From: Xenophilus sp. L33
Lineage (GTDB): Bacteria > Pseudomonadota > Gammaproteobacteria > Burkholderiales > Burkholderiaceae_C
Assembly (NCBI RefSeq): GCF_009765735.1
Contig: NZ_LMUW01000013.1
Span: forward strand, 53,963-117,962
Reading direction: 5' to 3'
Length of the DNA stretch: 64,000 nt
Positions 49,119 through 58,520 of this stretch are shown here, in pieces (positions within the stretch are counted from its first letter, which is position 1; each line of letters begins with the position of its first letter). Both the position numbers and the translations under genes were made by a program. Under the pieces are notes generated by a model, which did not search any database, was not told the DNA's origin, and saw only the letters and a program-made list of their open reading frames with translations.

Positions 49119-50858
49119 TCAGCCGGCGGCCTGCGCCACCGCCGGCGCCTGCGCGCCGACCGGCACTTCCCTGATCAGGTCGGCGATGCGCTCGGCCAGC
49201 ATCAGGGTCGGCATGTTGGTGTTGGCGCGCGGGATCGACGGCATGATCGACGAGTCGCACACGCGCAGGCCGTCGACGCCGTGCACCCGGCCCTGGCCGT
49301 CGGTGACCGCCGCCGGGTCGCTCGCCGCGCCCATGCGACAGGTGCCCGACGCATGCCACACGCCGGCCACCGCATTGCCGACGAACTCGGTGAGCTTCGC
49401 GTCGTCGGCCAGGAGGCCGTCGATGCGCACGCCCATCGTCACCACGCCGTGCACCAGCGCGTCGCGCAGCCAGCCGGCGCGGTCGAGCATGAAGCCGAAG
49501 GCCCGCATCTGGAAGGCGTTCCAGCTGCCCGGCGCCGACACGCGGCGCACCCGCTCCGAATAGCTGGTCGGGAACACGGTGCCGCGCACGCCGTCGAGCC
49601 GCCGGTCGGAGAGCGTCTCGGCGGCGACGCGGAAGCCTTCCTTCAGCCTTGCGAGGTCGCGCGGGTCCGACAGCAGCCGGAAGTCGACCAGCGGCTCCTC
49701 GTTCGGGTCGGCCGAGCGCAGCTTGACCGTGCCGCGCGAGAAGGACTTGTTGACCCAGACCAGCAGGGTGCCCATGCGCTGGCCGACCGCATGCCAGGCG
49801 GTGCGGCCGATGATCGCCACGTGCATGTCGCCGGCCGGCGCGCCGGCGATCGACGAGGTGTAGCGCAGCAGCGCCTGGTCGTGGTGCTCGTCGAGGTCGT
49901 GCAGGCGCGAGCCCGGCGGCAGGTAGGTCGACACCGCGGTCAGCGGATGCTCCATCAGGTTGCGGCCGACACCAGGAAGGTCGTGGCGGGCCTCGATGCC
50001 GAGCGCCTGCAATTCGTCCGCCGGACCGATGCCGCTGCGCAACAGCAGCGCGGCCGAATGGATGCCGCCCATGCAGACGATGGTTTCCGCCGCCTCCAGC
50101 CGCTGCCTGCCGCCGGCGGCCGACACCTCGGCGCCGGTCACCCGGCCGCCATCGAACAGCAGGCCCAGCACCTGCGTCTCGGTGAGCACCTGCAGGTTGG
50201 GCCGTTCGCGCACCGCGGGCGTGAGGTAGGCGATGGAGGCCGGCACCCGCTGGCCGTCGTCGCTGGTCGCGATCGCGGCCGGGAAGACGCCGTCTTCCCA
50301 CTTGCCGTTCTGGTCCGGGTGCAGCGGCTTGCCGCGCGCCTGCAAGGTCGCGCACACCGCCTTGACGAAGGCCGAGACCCGCTGCGGAGGCAAGCGCCGC
50401 ACCGGGATCGGGCCGCTCGTGCCGTGCCAGGCGTCGTCGAAGTCGCAGTCGCGCTCGAGCTTCCTGAAGTAGCGCAGCGCCACGTCGCCGCTCCAGCCCT
50501 CGGCGCCGAGCCGGCCCCATTCGTCGTAGTCGTCGGGCGCGCCGCGGTTGGCCACCATCGCGTTGATCGCTGAGCCGCCGCCCAGCACCCGCGCCTGCTC
50601 GTAGCCGCGCGGCACCCGGTTCGGCTCGCGGGTCGGCGCGCCGCTGACGATGGCGGTCAAGGCGGTCCAGAGAAAGCGCTTGTCGAGGTAGGCGTGGCCC
50701 GGATAGCGGCTGCGGATGCTCTCGGGCATGGCGCCGGCGCGCAGGTCGCGGCCGGCCTCGACCAGCACGACCCGGCGCTGCGGGTCTTCCGACAGCCGCG
50801 CGGCCAGCGCGCAGCCGGCGCTGCCGCCGCCGAGGATCAGGTGGTCGATCCGACTCAC
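49119..50858 (-). CDS. GMC-family oxidoreductase (choline dehydrogenase type)
   Basis: A 579-residue flavoprotein with the FAD motif GGGSAGCALAARL near the N-terminus. The GGGSAINAM segment and a C-terminal ASGTCRMG, then PRANTNMPTLMLAERI, are typical of choline/alcohol dehydrogenases. The start is a GTG at 50858 (VSRIDHLILGGG), overlapping the stop of the binding-protein gene (GTGA). Read-through of that gene gives a longer open frame that is not a fusion protein. It is the last gene of the ABC-importer operon and should oxidise the imported polyol, sugar or alcohol to an aldehyde, possibly handed to the operon's aldehyde dehydrogenase. Confidence 0.92.
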   Translation of the reverse strand: MSRIDHLILGGGSAGCALAARLSEDPQRRVVLVEAGRDLRAGAMPESIRSRYPGHAYLDKRFLWTALTAIVSGAPTREPNRVPRGYEQARVLGGGSAINAMVANRGAPDDYDEWGRLGAEGWSGDVALRYFRKLERDCDFDDAWHGTSGPIPVRRLPPQRVSAFVKAVCATLQARGKPLHPDQNGKWEDGVFPAAIATSDDGQRVPASIAYLTPAVRERPNLQVLTETQVLGLLFDGGRVTGAEVSAAGGRQRLEAAETIVCMGGIHSAALLLRSGIGPADELQALGIEARHDLPGVGRNLMEHPLTAVSTYLPPGSRLHDLDEHHDQALLRYTSSIAGAPAGDMHVAIIGRTAWHAVGQRMGTLLVWVNKSFSRGTVKLRSADPNEEPLVDFRLLSDPRDLARLKEGFRVAAETLSDRRLDGVRGTVFPTSYSERVRRVSAPGSWNAFQMRAFGFMLDRAGWLRDALVHGVVTMGVRIDGLLADDAKLTEFVGNAVAGVWHASGTCRMGAASDPAAVTDGQGRVHGVDGLRVCDSSIMPSIPRANTNMPTLMLAERIADLIREVPVGAQAPAVAQAAG

Positions 50859-52012
50859 TGCTGGCCGCCCCAGCGTTGCGGGTAGCCGGGCATCTTCTCG
50901 CAGCCGCACATCGAGTAGTGCAGCGGCGGCAGCTTGTCGCTGACGTAGGTGGCCAGGTCCTTCTGGGTGATGGTCGGCTGCGGCAGGGTCCACACCGGGC
51001 CGGGCACCGGCTCGCCCTTCAGGGTGCGCAGCGCGGCGATCACCGCGGTGCGCCACTGGTAGGCCGGGTAGGTGGGCGCGATGCCCTTGAAGCCGTTCTT
51101 CTTCCAGGCCTGCAGGTAGTCCTGCTGGTCTTCGCCGGTGATCACCGGGAAGGGCTTGCCGGCGTCCTCGAAGGCTTCGGACACCGCCACCGAGACCGCA
51201 CCGAGGTCGACCCAGACCGCATCGATCTTCTGGCCGCGGCTGATCGCGTCGGTCACCACCGCCTTGGTCTTGGCCAGGTCGCCGCCGACGAATTCGTTGG
51301 CCACCACCTTGAGGCCGGCGGCGTCGAAGACCCGGCGCGCGGCTTCCCAGCGGGTCTCGAACAGGTCGACGCCGGGCGCGGTGCGCAGCACCAGCACATT
51401 TCCGCCCTTGGGCACGTTGGCCGCGATGAAGTCGGCGCCGGCCTTGCCCCAGGCATAGCCGCCGATGGAGCGCACGTCGGTCACCGGGCACAGGCTGTTG
51501 ACCGAGCGGTCGAAGGTGATCACCGGCAGCTTCTTGCAGGCTTCCTCGACCACCGGCGTGAGCGCGGCGGCGGTGTTGGGCGAGACGATCAGCGCGTCGC
51601 ACTTGCCGCTGTTGACCAGCGAGCGGATGTCGGAGATCTGCTTTTCGTCCTTGCCTTGCGCGTCGGTGTATTCGAAGCCCTTGATGTCGGCCTTGTCGAG
51701 GTCGCGCTCGGCCTGCATCGTGTTCCAGCCGACCACGCGCCACGGGTTGCTCACGCTGGCGTTCGAGAAGCACAGCGTGTAGGGGCCGGGCTTCTTGTAC
51801 TTGGTGGTGTCGACCATCTTGCCGCCAACGTGCTGCAGCCAGGGCTGGTCGGCCGGGCCCTCGGGCGTGGCCGACATCATCTGGCTCTGCTCCTTGTAGT
51901 TCTTGTCGACGTCCACGTTGGCGGCCTGCGAGAAGGCCGGCGCGTGCAGCGCGAGCGCGAGCAGCAGGGCGGCACCCTGCAGCGCGTGGGAAAGCCGGGA
52001 GGCGAGTGTCAT
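50855..52012 (-). CDS. Periplasmic sugar-type binding protein of the ABC importer
   Basis: A 385-residue class I (ribose/galactose type) binding protein with a signal peptide cleaved near AFSQA (residues 26-30). The lobe opening carries CFSNASVSNPWRV at 81-93, and the rest follows the two-lobed fold (SGKCDALIVSPNTAAALTPV; VITGEDQQDY). Six cysteines (81, 138, 159, 175, 369, 371) are unusual and may form periplasmic disulfides; the last two are in MCGCEK. It should deliver the ligand to the two permeases encoded upstream. Its motif is shared with the divergent regulator's sensor domain. Confidence 0.92.
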   Translation of the reverse strand: MTLASRLSHALQGAALLLALALHAPAFSQAANVDVDKNYKEQSQMMSATPEGPADQPWLQHVGGKMVDTTKYKKPGPYTLCFSNASVSNPWRVVGWNTMQAERDLDKADIKGFEYTDAQGKDEKQISDIRSLVNSGKCDALIVSPNTAAALTPVVEEACKKLPVITFDRSVNSLCPVTDVRSIGGYAWGKAGADFIAANVPKGGNVLVLRTAPGVDLFETRWEAARRVFDAAGLKVVANEFVGGDLAKTKAVVTDAISRGQKIDAVWVDLGAVSVAVSEAFEDAGKPFPVITGEDQQDYLQAWKKNGFKGIAPTYPAYQWRTAVIAALRTLKGEPVPGPVWTLPQPTITQKDLATYVSDKLPPLHYSMCGCEKMPGYPQRWGGQQ

Positions 52013-52059
52013 GGAAGTCTCCTGTTGAAGTTGTGCGTGCGAGAAAACTCTTGGGGCCG

Positions 52060-53061
52060 TCAGCCGCCGCGCCGCTGGCGCCAGGCGGTCAGCGCCGCGG
52101 CGCCGATCAGGATCGCGCCCTGCACCGCGACCCTGAGCGGCTCCGGGAAGCCGACCAGGTTGAGCGTGGTGAAGAGCGCGTAGAGGGTGAGCGCGCCGAT
52201 GCAGGCGCCAGGGATCGAGCCGCGGCCGCCGAGCAGCACCACGCCGCCGATCACCGCGGCGGCGATCGCCTGCAGGTCGTAGCCGGTGCCGACCTCGACC
52301 GAGACGCCCGAGAAGCCGCCGAGCAGGATGCCGGCCGTCACCGCCGACAGCGACGACAGCACGAAGGCCGCGACCCGCAGGCGCTGCACCGGCGCGCCGG
52401 CCAGTTGCGCGGCGGTCGGGTTGTCGCCCAGCATCAGCACCAGCCGGCCGAAGTTGGTCCGGTGCAGCAGCCAGAAGGAAAGCCCCGCGAACACCAGCAG
52501 CACGATCACCGCGATCGGCAGGCTGCCGACGACCGGCAGGTCGCGGATCGCGCCGCGTCCGAAGAAGCGCAGGTTCGGCGGCAGCGAGCCGGTCGGCGAG
52601 CCGCCCGACCAGACCATCGCGATGCCCTTGACCGACAGCAGCGCACCGAGGGTGGCGATGATCGACGGCACCTTCAGCCGCGCCACCACTAGGCCGTTGG
52701 CCAGCCCGACCGCCAGGCCGATGCCGTAGGCCGCGCCGATGGCGCTCCAGGTGAGCGACGGATCGCCGTGCGTCATCAGCGCGCAGCCGATGACCACCAG
52801 CGTCACCAGCGCGCCGGCCGACAGGTCGAAGCCGCCCGCGATCAGCACGAAGCTCTGGCCGCAGGTGAGGATGACCAGCGGCGCCGCCCGCTGCAGGAAG
52901 CCCATGAGGCCCGCCGGCGTGCGGTAGAGCGCGCTCAGCGACACCATGGCGGCCAGCAGCGCCACCAGCAGCACCAGCGCGGGGTTGATGCCGCGCAGTC
53001 GTTGCATGCCGCCGGAAGCGCCGCCCGCGGGCCGGCTGAACATCGGTTGCAAGGCACTCAT
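52060..53061 (-). CDS. ABC permease (RbsC family), second copy
   Basis: A 333-residue inner-membrane permease of the ribose/xylose type, with 8-10 hydrophobic segments and family motifs such as GGFDLSAGALVT and GGVVLLGGRGSIPGA. The ATG at 53061 (MSALQPMF) is chosen; upstream in-frame extension reaches 53118 but is hydrophilic. It should pair with the neighbouring permease to form a heterodimeric channel. Confidence 0.92.
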   Translation of the reverse strand: MSALQPMFSRPAGGASGGMQRLRGINPALVLLVALLAAMVSLSALYRTPAGLMGFLQRAAPLVILTCGQSFVLIAGGFDLSAGALVTLVVIGCALMTHGDPSLTWSAIGAAYGIGLAVGLANGLVVARLKVPSIIATLGALLSVKGIAMVWSGGSPTGSLPPNLRFFGRGAIRDLPVVGSLPIAVIVLLVFAGLSFWLLHRTNFGRLVLMLGDNPTAAQLAGAPVQRLRVAAFVLSSLSAVTAGILLGGFSGVSVEVGTGYDLQAIAAAVIGGVVLLGGRGSIPGACIGALTLYALFTTLNLVGFPEPLRVAVQGAILIGAAALTAWRQRRGG

Positions 53062-53080
53062 GCGAAGACTCCGTTCGGTG

Positions 53081-54091
53081 TCATGCGATGTGCCCCCGAT
53101 GCCGGAAGGTGTAGACACCGACCGCGCCGATCACGATCGCGCCGCGCAGCACCTGGCTCAGGAAGGCGTCGATCTGCAGCATGTTGAAGACCGCGTCGAT
53201 GGTGGCGAAGGCGAAGACGCCGGCCAAGGTGCCGGCGACGCCGCCGCGCCCGCCGGACAGCAAGGTGCCGCCGATCACCACCACCGCGATCGAGTCGAGG
53301 TCGTAGCCGCCGTCGCGCCCGACCCAGGGCGTCCCGGCGCCGAGCCAGCTCGCGAGATAGAGGCCGGCCAGGCCCGACATCAGCCCCGCGGCCGCATGCG
53401 CGCCGACCAGCACGCGCGAAGTCCGGATGCCGGCGAGCCGGGCGCTGTCGGCATTGCCGCCGACCGCATAGAGGCGGGCGCCGGCCACGGTGCGGCGCAG
53501 CACGAAGGCCGCCGCGCCGGCCGCCGCCGCGAGCACCAGCACCGCGATCGGCACGCCCGCGACATTGCCGTAGGCGAGCGCCTGGAATTCGTGCGGCACC
53601 GCGCCGCGCAGCACGCTGTACGAGACGGTCAGCACGCCCTGCAGGATCAGGCCCATGCCCAGCGTGGCGATCAGCGGGCTGACGCCGAGCCCGGCCACCA
53701 GCCAGCCGTTGGCCGCGCCGATCGCCATTGCCAAGGCCAGGACGACCAGCACCGCCTTGGCGATCGAGCCCGGGTCGCCCTGCATCAGGAAGGAGCCGAG
53801 CACCGCGCTGACGCTCACCAGGTTGGCCACCGAGAGGTCGATGGAAGCGCCGAGCATCACGAAGTTCTGGCCCAGCGCGACCAGCCCGAGCGCCACCATG
53901 CGCTGCAGCAGCCCCATCACGCCGGCGAAGGACAGCTGCGCCTGCTGGCCGCTGTAGAGCGCCGCCGAGACATAGACCGCGACCGAGACGCCGACCAGCG
54001 TCAGCGGAATCAGCTGCCGGCGCAGGAAGCCGGCCGGCGCGCGGCGCGCGGGCCGCGTGAAGCCGGGCAGGCGGGTGCTGGCGACGCTCAT
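53081..54091 (-). CDS. ABC permease (RbsC family), first copy
   Basis: A 336-residue permease paralogous to the one encoded 19 bases downstream. GASIDLSVANLVSVSAV and GGTLLSGGRGGVAGT are the family motifs. The ATG overlaps the stop of the ATPase gene (ATGA at 54088-54091). Two different permeases in one operon indicate a heterodimeric transmembrane unit. Confidence 0.92.
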   Translation of the reverse strand: MSVASTRLPGFTRPARRAPAGFLRRQLIPLTLVGVSVAVYVSAALYSGQQAQLSFAGVMGLLQRMVALGLVALGQNFVMLGASIDLSVANLVSVSAVLGSFLMQGDPGSIAKAVLVVLALAMAIGAANGWLVAGLGVSPLIATLGMGLILQGVLTVSYSVLRGAVPHEFQALAYGNVAGVPIAVLVLAAAAGAAAFVLRRTVAGARLYAVGGNADSARLAGIRTSRVLVGAHAAAGLMSGLAGLYLASWLGAGTPWVGRDGGYDLDSIAVVVIGGTLLSGGRGGVAGTLAGVFAFATIDAVFNMLQIDAFLSQVLRGAIVIGAVGVYTFRHRGHIA

Positions 54092-55632
54092 GCGGCCACC
54101 TCGGCAAGCGATTCGCAAGGCGATCCCGCCAGGTCGTGCCGCACCGCCTGCGCCAGGATCGCCTCTTCCGACGCGCCGCGCGGCAGCTCGGCCACGATGC
54201 GCCCCGCCGCCATCACGCAGATGCGGTCGGCCAGGCCGATGATTTCCGCCATGTCCGACGACACCACCAGCACCGCGCCGCCGCCGTCGGCGTAGTCGCG
54301 CAGCAGGCGGTAGATCGTGGCCTTGGCGCCGACGTCGATGCCGCGGGTCGGCTCGCAGACCAGCCACAGCCGAGGCGCCAGCGCCAGCCAGCGGGCCACC
54401 ATGACCTTCTGCTGGTTGCCGCCCGACAGCGTGCCGGCCGCCATCGAGAAGCTGGCGGCGCGCACCTCGACCCGCTCGAGCAGCGCATCGATGCGGCCCT
54501 GGCCGCGGTCGCCCGCATGCGACCCGCCGAAGGGCGCGGCCAGCGCGCGCAGGCTCAGCGCGGCGTTGTCGCGCAGCGATTGCCGAAGGCCCAGGCCTTC
54601 GCGCTTGCGATCGTCCGGCAGGTAGCCGATGCCGCGGCGCGCGGCCTCGCGTGGATGGCGCGCCGCGCCGAGGCCGTCCCAGCTCTCGATGCGGCCGCGG
54701 GTGAAGGGCTGCTCGCCGAAGATGGCCCGCGCCAGCGCGGTCTTGCCGGAGGCCTCGAGGCCGGCGACGCCGACGATCTCGCCGGCCCGGATCGCGAGGT
54801 CGATGCCGTCCAGCTCGGCATTGCCGCCTTGCGCGATCGTGAACACCGCGTCGCCCGGCGCATGCGCCGCGGCCGGCGGATAGAAGTCGCTCAGCTCGCG
54901 GCCGACCATCAGCCGCACGATGCCGTCGATGGAGGCCGCGGCCGCCGGCAAGGTCGCCATCAGCTGGCCGTCCTTGATGACCGAGACCTGGTCGGCCAGC
55001 CGCATCACCTCGCTCAGCCGGTGCGAGATGTAGAGCATCGCGACGCCGGCACGGCGAAGGTCGGCGATCAGCGCGAAGAGCTTGGCCGACTCGACGTCGT
55101 CCAGCGCCGCGGTCGGTTCGTCGAGCACCAGGATGCGGGCATCGAGCGAGACCGCCTTGGCGATCTCGACCATCTGCTGCTCGGCGACCGACAGCTGGCC
55201 GCATTCGGTGCGCGGGTCGAGCGACGAGCCGACACGCCGCAGCGCGGCGCTCGCCGCTGCGTGCAGGGCCTTGCGATCGATCACGCCGCGGCGCGATGGC
55301 TCCTGCCCGAGGAAGATGTTCTCGGCGACGCTGCGGTGCGGCAGCAGCGCCAGCTCCTGGTGGATGATCGAGACGCCGGCCGCGCGCGCCGCGGCCGGGT
55401 GGCCGAAGCGCATCGCCCGGCCGTCGATCAGGATCTCGCCGCCGTCCGGCGCGTGGATGCCGCCCAGCACCTTCATCAGGGTCGACTTGCCGGCACCGTT
55501 CTCGCCGCAGACGGCATGCACCTCGCCGGCGCGGCATTCGAGGCTGATGTCGCGCAGCACCGCGACGCCGTTGAAGCTCTTGCGGATCGCGCGCATCGCG
55601 AGCAGCGCGGGCCGGTCCGACATGCCGCTCAT
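54088..55632 (-). CDS. ABC importer ATPase, tandem-domain (RbsA/MglA type)
   Basis: A 514-residue fused double ATPase. The first domain has Walker A CGENGAGKST (42-51) and ILVLDEPT. The second has a variant Walker A (GLEASGKTALARAIFG), LSGGNQQKVMVARWL and CEPTRGIDVGAK. This degenerate second Walker A is normal for sugar importers. It powers uptake through the two adjacent permeases. The start at 55632 overlaps the aldehyde dehydrogenase stop; an ATG three codons later is an alternative. Confidence 0.93.
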   Translation of the reverse strand: MSGMSDRPALLAMRAIRKSFNGVAVLRDISLECRAGEVHAVCGENGAGKSTLMKVLGGIHAPDGGEILIDGRAMRFGHPAAARAAGVSIIHQELALLPHRSVAENIFLGQEPSRRGVIDRKALHAAASAALRRVGSSLDPRTECGQLSVAEQQMVEIAKAVSLDARILVLDEPTAALDDVESAKLFALIADLRRAGVAMLYISHRLSEVMRLADQVSVIKDGQLMATLPAAAASIDGIVRLMVGRELSDFYPPAAAHAPGDAVFTIAQGGNAELDGIDLAIRAGEIVGVAGLEASGKTALARAIFGEQPFTRGRIESWDGLGAARHPREAARRGIGYLPDDRKREGLGLRQSLRDNAALSLRALAAPFGGSHAGDRGQGRIDALLERVEVRAASFSMAAGTLSGGNQQKVMVARWLALAPRLWLVCEPTRGIDVGAKATIYRLLRDYADGGGAVLVVSSDMAEIIGLADRICVMAAGRIVAELPRGASEEAILAQAVRHDLAGSPCESLAEVAA

Positions 55633-56987
55633 CCGACGAAGACCAGCTTGGCGTTGGTCAGCTCGCGGGCGCCGAGCGGGCCGAGCTCGCGGCCGAAGCC
55701 GGAGCCCTTCACGCCGCCGAAGGAGGCGCGCGGGTCCGAGCGCACGAAGTCGTTGATGAAGACCGCACCGGCCTCCAGCGCGCCGGCGACCCGCTGCGCG
55801 CGCGCCAGGTCCTGGCTCCAGACGGTGGCGCCCAGGCCGTAGTCGGTGGCGTTGGCCAGCGCGATCGCTTCCTGCTCGGTGCGGAAGCTGAAGAGCAGCG
55901 CCACCGGCCCGAATAATTCCTCCTGCACCACCGGCGCCGAATGCGGCAGGCCGGCGATCACGGTCGGCGGATAGAAGTTGCCGGGGCGTGGATCGGGCCG
56001 GCCGCCGGTCAGGAGCCGGCCGCCCTGGGCCAGTGCCGCCTCGACCTGCGCATGCACCTTGTCACGCAGGTCGGCGCGGGCCAGCGGGCCGAGCTGGGTC
56101 TCGGTCGCGAGCGGGTCGCCCATGCGCAGGGCGGCCGCCTGTTCGACGAAGGCCGCCTCGAAGCGCGGCGCGATCGACTCGGCGATGAAGAAGCGCTTGG
56201 CCGCGATGCAGCTCTGCGCGTTGTTCGAGAAGCGCGAGGTCACGGCCAGCTTGACCGCGCGATCGAAGTCGGCGTCCTCGAAGACGATGAACGGGTCGGA
56301 GCCGCCCAGTTCGAGCACCGCCTTCTTGCCCCAGGCGCCGGCCTGGCCCGCCACCGCGCGGCCGGCCTGGGTGCTGCCGGTGACCGTCACCGCGCGCACC
56401 CGCGGGTCGGCCACGATCGCGGGCACCGCCTCGCGTTCGACCGGCAGGTTCAGGTAGACGCCTTCGGGCGCGCCGGCCTCCAGCACCAGCTTCTCGATGG
56501 CGAGGGCGCAGCCCTGCACCGTCTCGGCGTGCTTCACCAGCACCGTGTTGCCGGCCAGCGCGGTCGGGATGAAGAAGCGCAGCACCTGCCAGAAGGGCAG
56601 GTTCCATGGCATGACCGCGAACACCGGGCCGAGCGACTGGTAGTGCACCTCGGCGTTCATGCCTTCGACCGGCATCGGGGCCAGGTAGGTCGGTCCGTGG
56701 TCGGCGAAATGACGGGCGCCGAGCGCCGCCTTCTTCACCTCGCCGATGGCTTCGCCGATCGGCTTGCCCATCTCCTCGGTGATCAGCCGGCCGTAGCTTT
56801 CGGCCCGTTGCTCCAGCAGGTCGCCGAGCCGCCGCAGCATGGCTGCGCGCTGCGCCATCGGCGTCGCGGCCCACTGCCGCCAGGCCGAGACCGACAGCGC
56901 CAGCCGGGCCTCGACCTCGGCGGGACGCAGCGCCGGATAGCGCTGGATGGCTTCGCCGGTGGCCGGATTGCGGGATTCGAATGTCAT
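55629..56987 (-). CDS. NAD(P)-dependent aldehyde dehydrogenase (succinate-semialdehyde type)
   Basis: A 452-residue aldehyde dehydrogenase. The catalytic C260 (NNAQSC), general base E226 (LELGGSDPF), and N129 in PWNLPFWQ are all in place, with VTGSTQAGRA in the cofactor fold. Its length and start (FESRNPATGE) resemble succinate-semialdehyde dehydrogenases, but the actual aldehyde is unknown. It is the first gene of the importer operon, divergent from the regulators, and probably oxidises the aldehyde produced by the operon's GMC enzyme. Confidence 0.92.
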   Translation of the reverse strand: MTFESRNPATGEAIQRYPALRPAEVEARLALSVSAWRQWAATPMAQRAAMLRRLGDLLEQRAESYGRLITEEMGKPIGEAIGEVKKAALGARHFADHGPTYLAPMPVEGMNAEVHYQSLGPVFAVMPWNLPFWQVLRFFIPTALAGNTVLVKHAETVQGCALAIEKLVLEAGAPEGVYLNLPVEREAVPAIVADPRVRAVTVTGSTQAGRAVAGQAGAWGKKAVLELGGSDPFIVFEDADFDRAVKLAVTSRFSNNAQSCIAAKRFFIAESIAPRFEAAFVEQAAALRMGDPLATETQLGPLARADLRDKVHAQVEAALAQGGRLLTGGRPDPRPGNFYPPTVIAGLPHSAPVVQEELFGPVALLFSFRTEQEAIALANATDYGLGATVWSQDLARAQRVAGALEAGAVFINDFVRSDPRASFGGVKGSGFGRELGPLGARELTNAKLVFVG

Positions 56988-57087
56988 TGCTGTTTCCTCG
57001 TCGCGGGAGCTGTCCGCGGTGCGGGCGTAGTGTTGCGAGGCGCGCCGGCCTCCTCAACGCAAACCGCATGCGCTTCTTCCATCCGCC

Positions 57088-57138
57088 GAGAAAATCGGGG
57101 TTTCAACTAGGAAAAAGCTTCCAGCCAGCGGGAAAATC
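57088..57138 (+). promoter_or_regulatory. Three GAAAA elements at exact 21-bp spacing
   Basis: GAAAA words begin at 57090, 57111 and 57132 within similar contexts (GAGAAAATC, AGGAAAAAG, GGGAAAATC), each exactly 21 bases apart. They lie in the A+T-richer gap between the divergent aldehyde dehydrogenase operon and the regulator gene. Two-turn spacing places them on one DNA face. They may be operator half-sites for the regulator or phased A-tracts that bend the DNA. Confidence 0.45.
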
Positions 57139-57182
57139 TCGCTCCTTGGAACATTCGTGGCGGCTACAGTGGCTCGCAAAGG

Positions 57183-58520
57183 ATGCCCAGGATGCAAGGT
57201 TTCGAGCGGATCGCGAACGTGCTGTCGAGCTTCGGCGAGGGCAGCGAGACCCTGTCGGTAGCCACGCTGCTGGGCCGCCACGGCATCCCGCAGTCCTCCG
57301 GCTACAAGCTGATCGACGCGCTGGTGTCCGAGGGCTTCCTGCGCCGGGTGGCGCGCGGGCAGGTGGCGCTGGGCCCGGCAGCGGCGGCCTTCTTCTTCGC
57401 GCCGCTGAAGGCGATCGCACCCGCCGCCGACGGCGCGCCGGCACCGCGGCGCGGCCATTCGGACATCCGCCACCGCGTGGTGCCGCGGATGGCGCAATGG
57501 AACCCGAACCTGCTCGACCTGGTGTCGACCGCGCGCTTTCGCAAGGACCCGCCCTTCGTCATCGGCTTCGCCAACGCGTCGACCTCCAGCCCGTGGCGGG
57601 TGGCGATGGCCGGCAGCCTGATGGCCGCGGCGCAGCGCCAGCGCGACGTCGTGAGCCGCGTGGTCATGCGCAGCGCCGACGACAACCCGCTGCTGCAGGT
57701 CGAGCAGCTGGCCGAGATGCGCGACGAGGGCATCGACCTGTGCATCCTGAGCGCGGCCGCCGGCAACAACGCGACCCTGAGCGCGGCGGTCGCCACGATG
57801 GCGGCGCGCGGCATGCCGGTGATCGGCGTGGACCGGATGTGCGGCGACGCATCCGACCTGGTGTCCTTCGTGACCGCCTCCGACGTGCTGGTCGGGCGCA
57901 TGAGCGCGCTGTGGCTGATCGAGTACCTGGGCGGCCGCGGCCGCATCCTGATGCTCTGCGGCCGCGAGGACGCCAGCCCCTGCCGGCTGCGGCTGCAGGC
58001 GGCGATGGAGATCCTCAACCTGCACCCGGAGGTCGAGGTGATCGCGGTCGAATACACCGACTGGGTGGCGCAGAAGGGCTACGAGGCGGTGCAGCGGCAC
58101 CTGCGCGCCGGACCGGTGCCCGACGGCGTCTGGTGCGACTCCGGCCTGCAGGGCGTGGGATCCCTGCGCGCCTTCGCCGAGGCCGGCTTCAAGCGCGGCA
58201 CCATCCCGCCGCACACCGGCGGCGAGATCAACCTCATGTACAAGCTCGCCTTCAACCACAAGGTGCCGCTGTGCGGCGTCGACTACCCGGCGGCGATGGG
58301 CGCGCTCAGCTTCCAGACCGCGCTCGACACGCTCTTCGGCCGCCAGGTGCCGCGCCGGGTCGAGGCCAACCTGGAGATCGTCATCTCGCGCGGCCACGAG
58401 ACCGCCTCGGTCAAGGCCGACCTCTTCGCCGAGGAGAAGGTGCGCTGGGACCGGGAGGACAACTACGTCCATGCCTCGGGCTGGATCCCGAGCGGCGGGC
58501 TGCACGGAGCGGCCAAGTGA
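57183..58520 (+). CDS. Regulator with IclR-type HTH fused to a periplasmic-binding-like sensor
   Basis: A 445-residue DNA-binding regulator. Residues 4-65 form a winged helix resembling IclR (LLGRHGIPQSSGYKLIDALV). Residues about 120-420 form a sugar-binding-protein fold, with ANASTSSPWRV at 130-140, matching the importer binding protein's motif. This architecture is like LacI-type sensing with a different DNA-binding head. The ATG at 57183 is used; 57192 is an alternative. It is divergent from the importer operon and should control it in response to the transported ligand. Confidence 0.85.
   Translation: MPRMQGFERIANVLSSFGEGSETLSVATLLGRHGIPQSSGYKLIDALVSEGFLRRVARGQVALGPAAAAFFFAPLKAIAPAADGAPAPRRGHSDIRHRVVPRMAQWNPNLLDLVSTARFRKDPPFVIGFANASTSSPWRVAMAGSLMAAAQRQRDVVSRVVMRSADDNPLLQVEQLAEMRDEGIDLCILSAAAGNNATLSAAVATMAARGMPVIGVDRMCGDASDLVSFVTASDVLVGRMSALWLIEYLGGRGRILMLCGREDASPCRLRLQAAMEILNLHPEVEVIAVEYTDWVAQKGYEAVQRHLRAGPVPDGVWCDSGLQGVGSLRAFAEAGFKRGTIPPHTGGEINLMYKLAFNHKVPLCGVDYPAAMGALSFQTALDTLFGRQVPRRVEANLEIVISRGHETASVKADLFAEEKVRWDREDNYVHASGWIPSGGLHGAAK

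Noticed and set aside
49119..51773. A continuous 884-codon frame joining the binding protein's out-of-frame sequence to the GMC enzyme
   Set aside because: The first 305 codons are a wrong-frame reading of the binding-protein gene. The GTG at 50858, overlapping that gene's stop, is the natural start.
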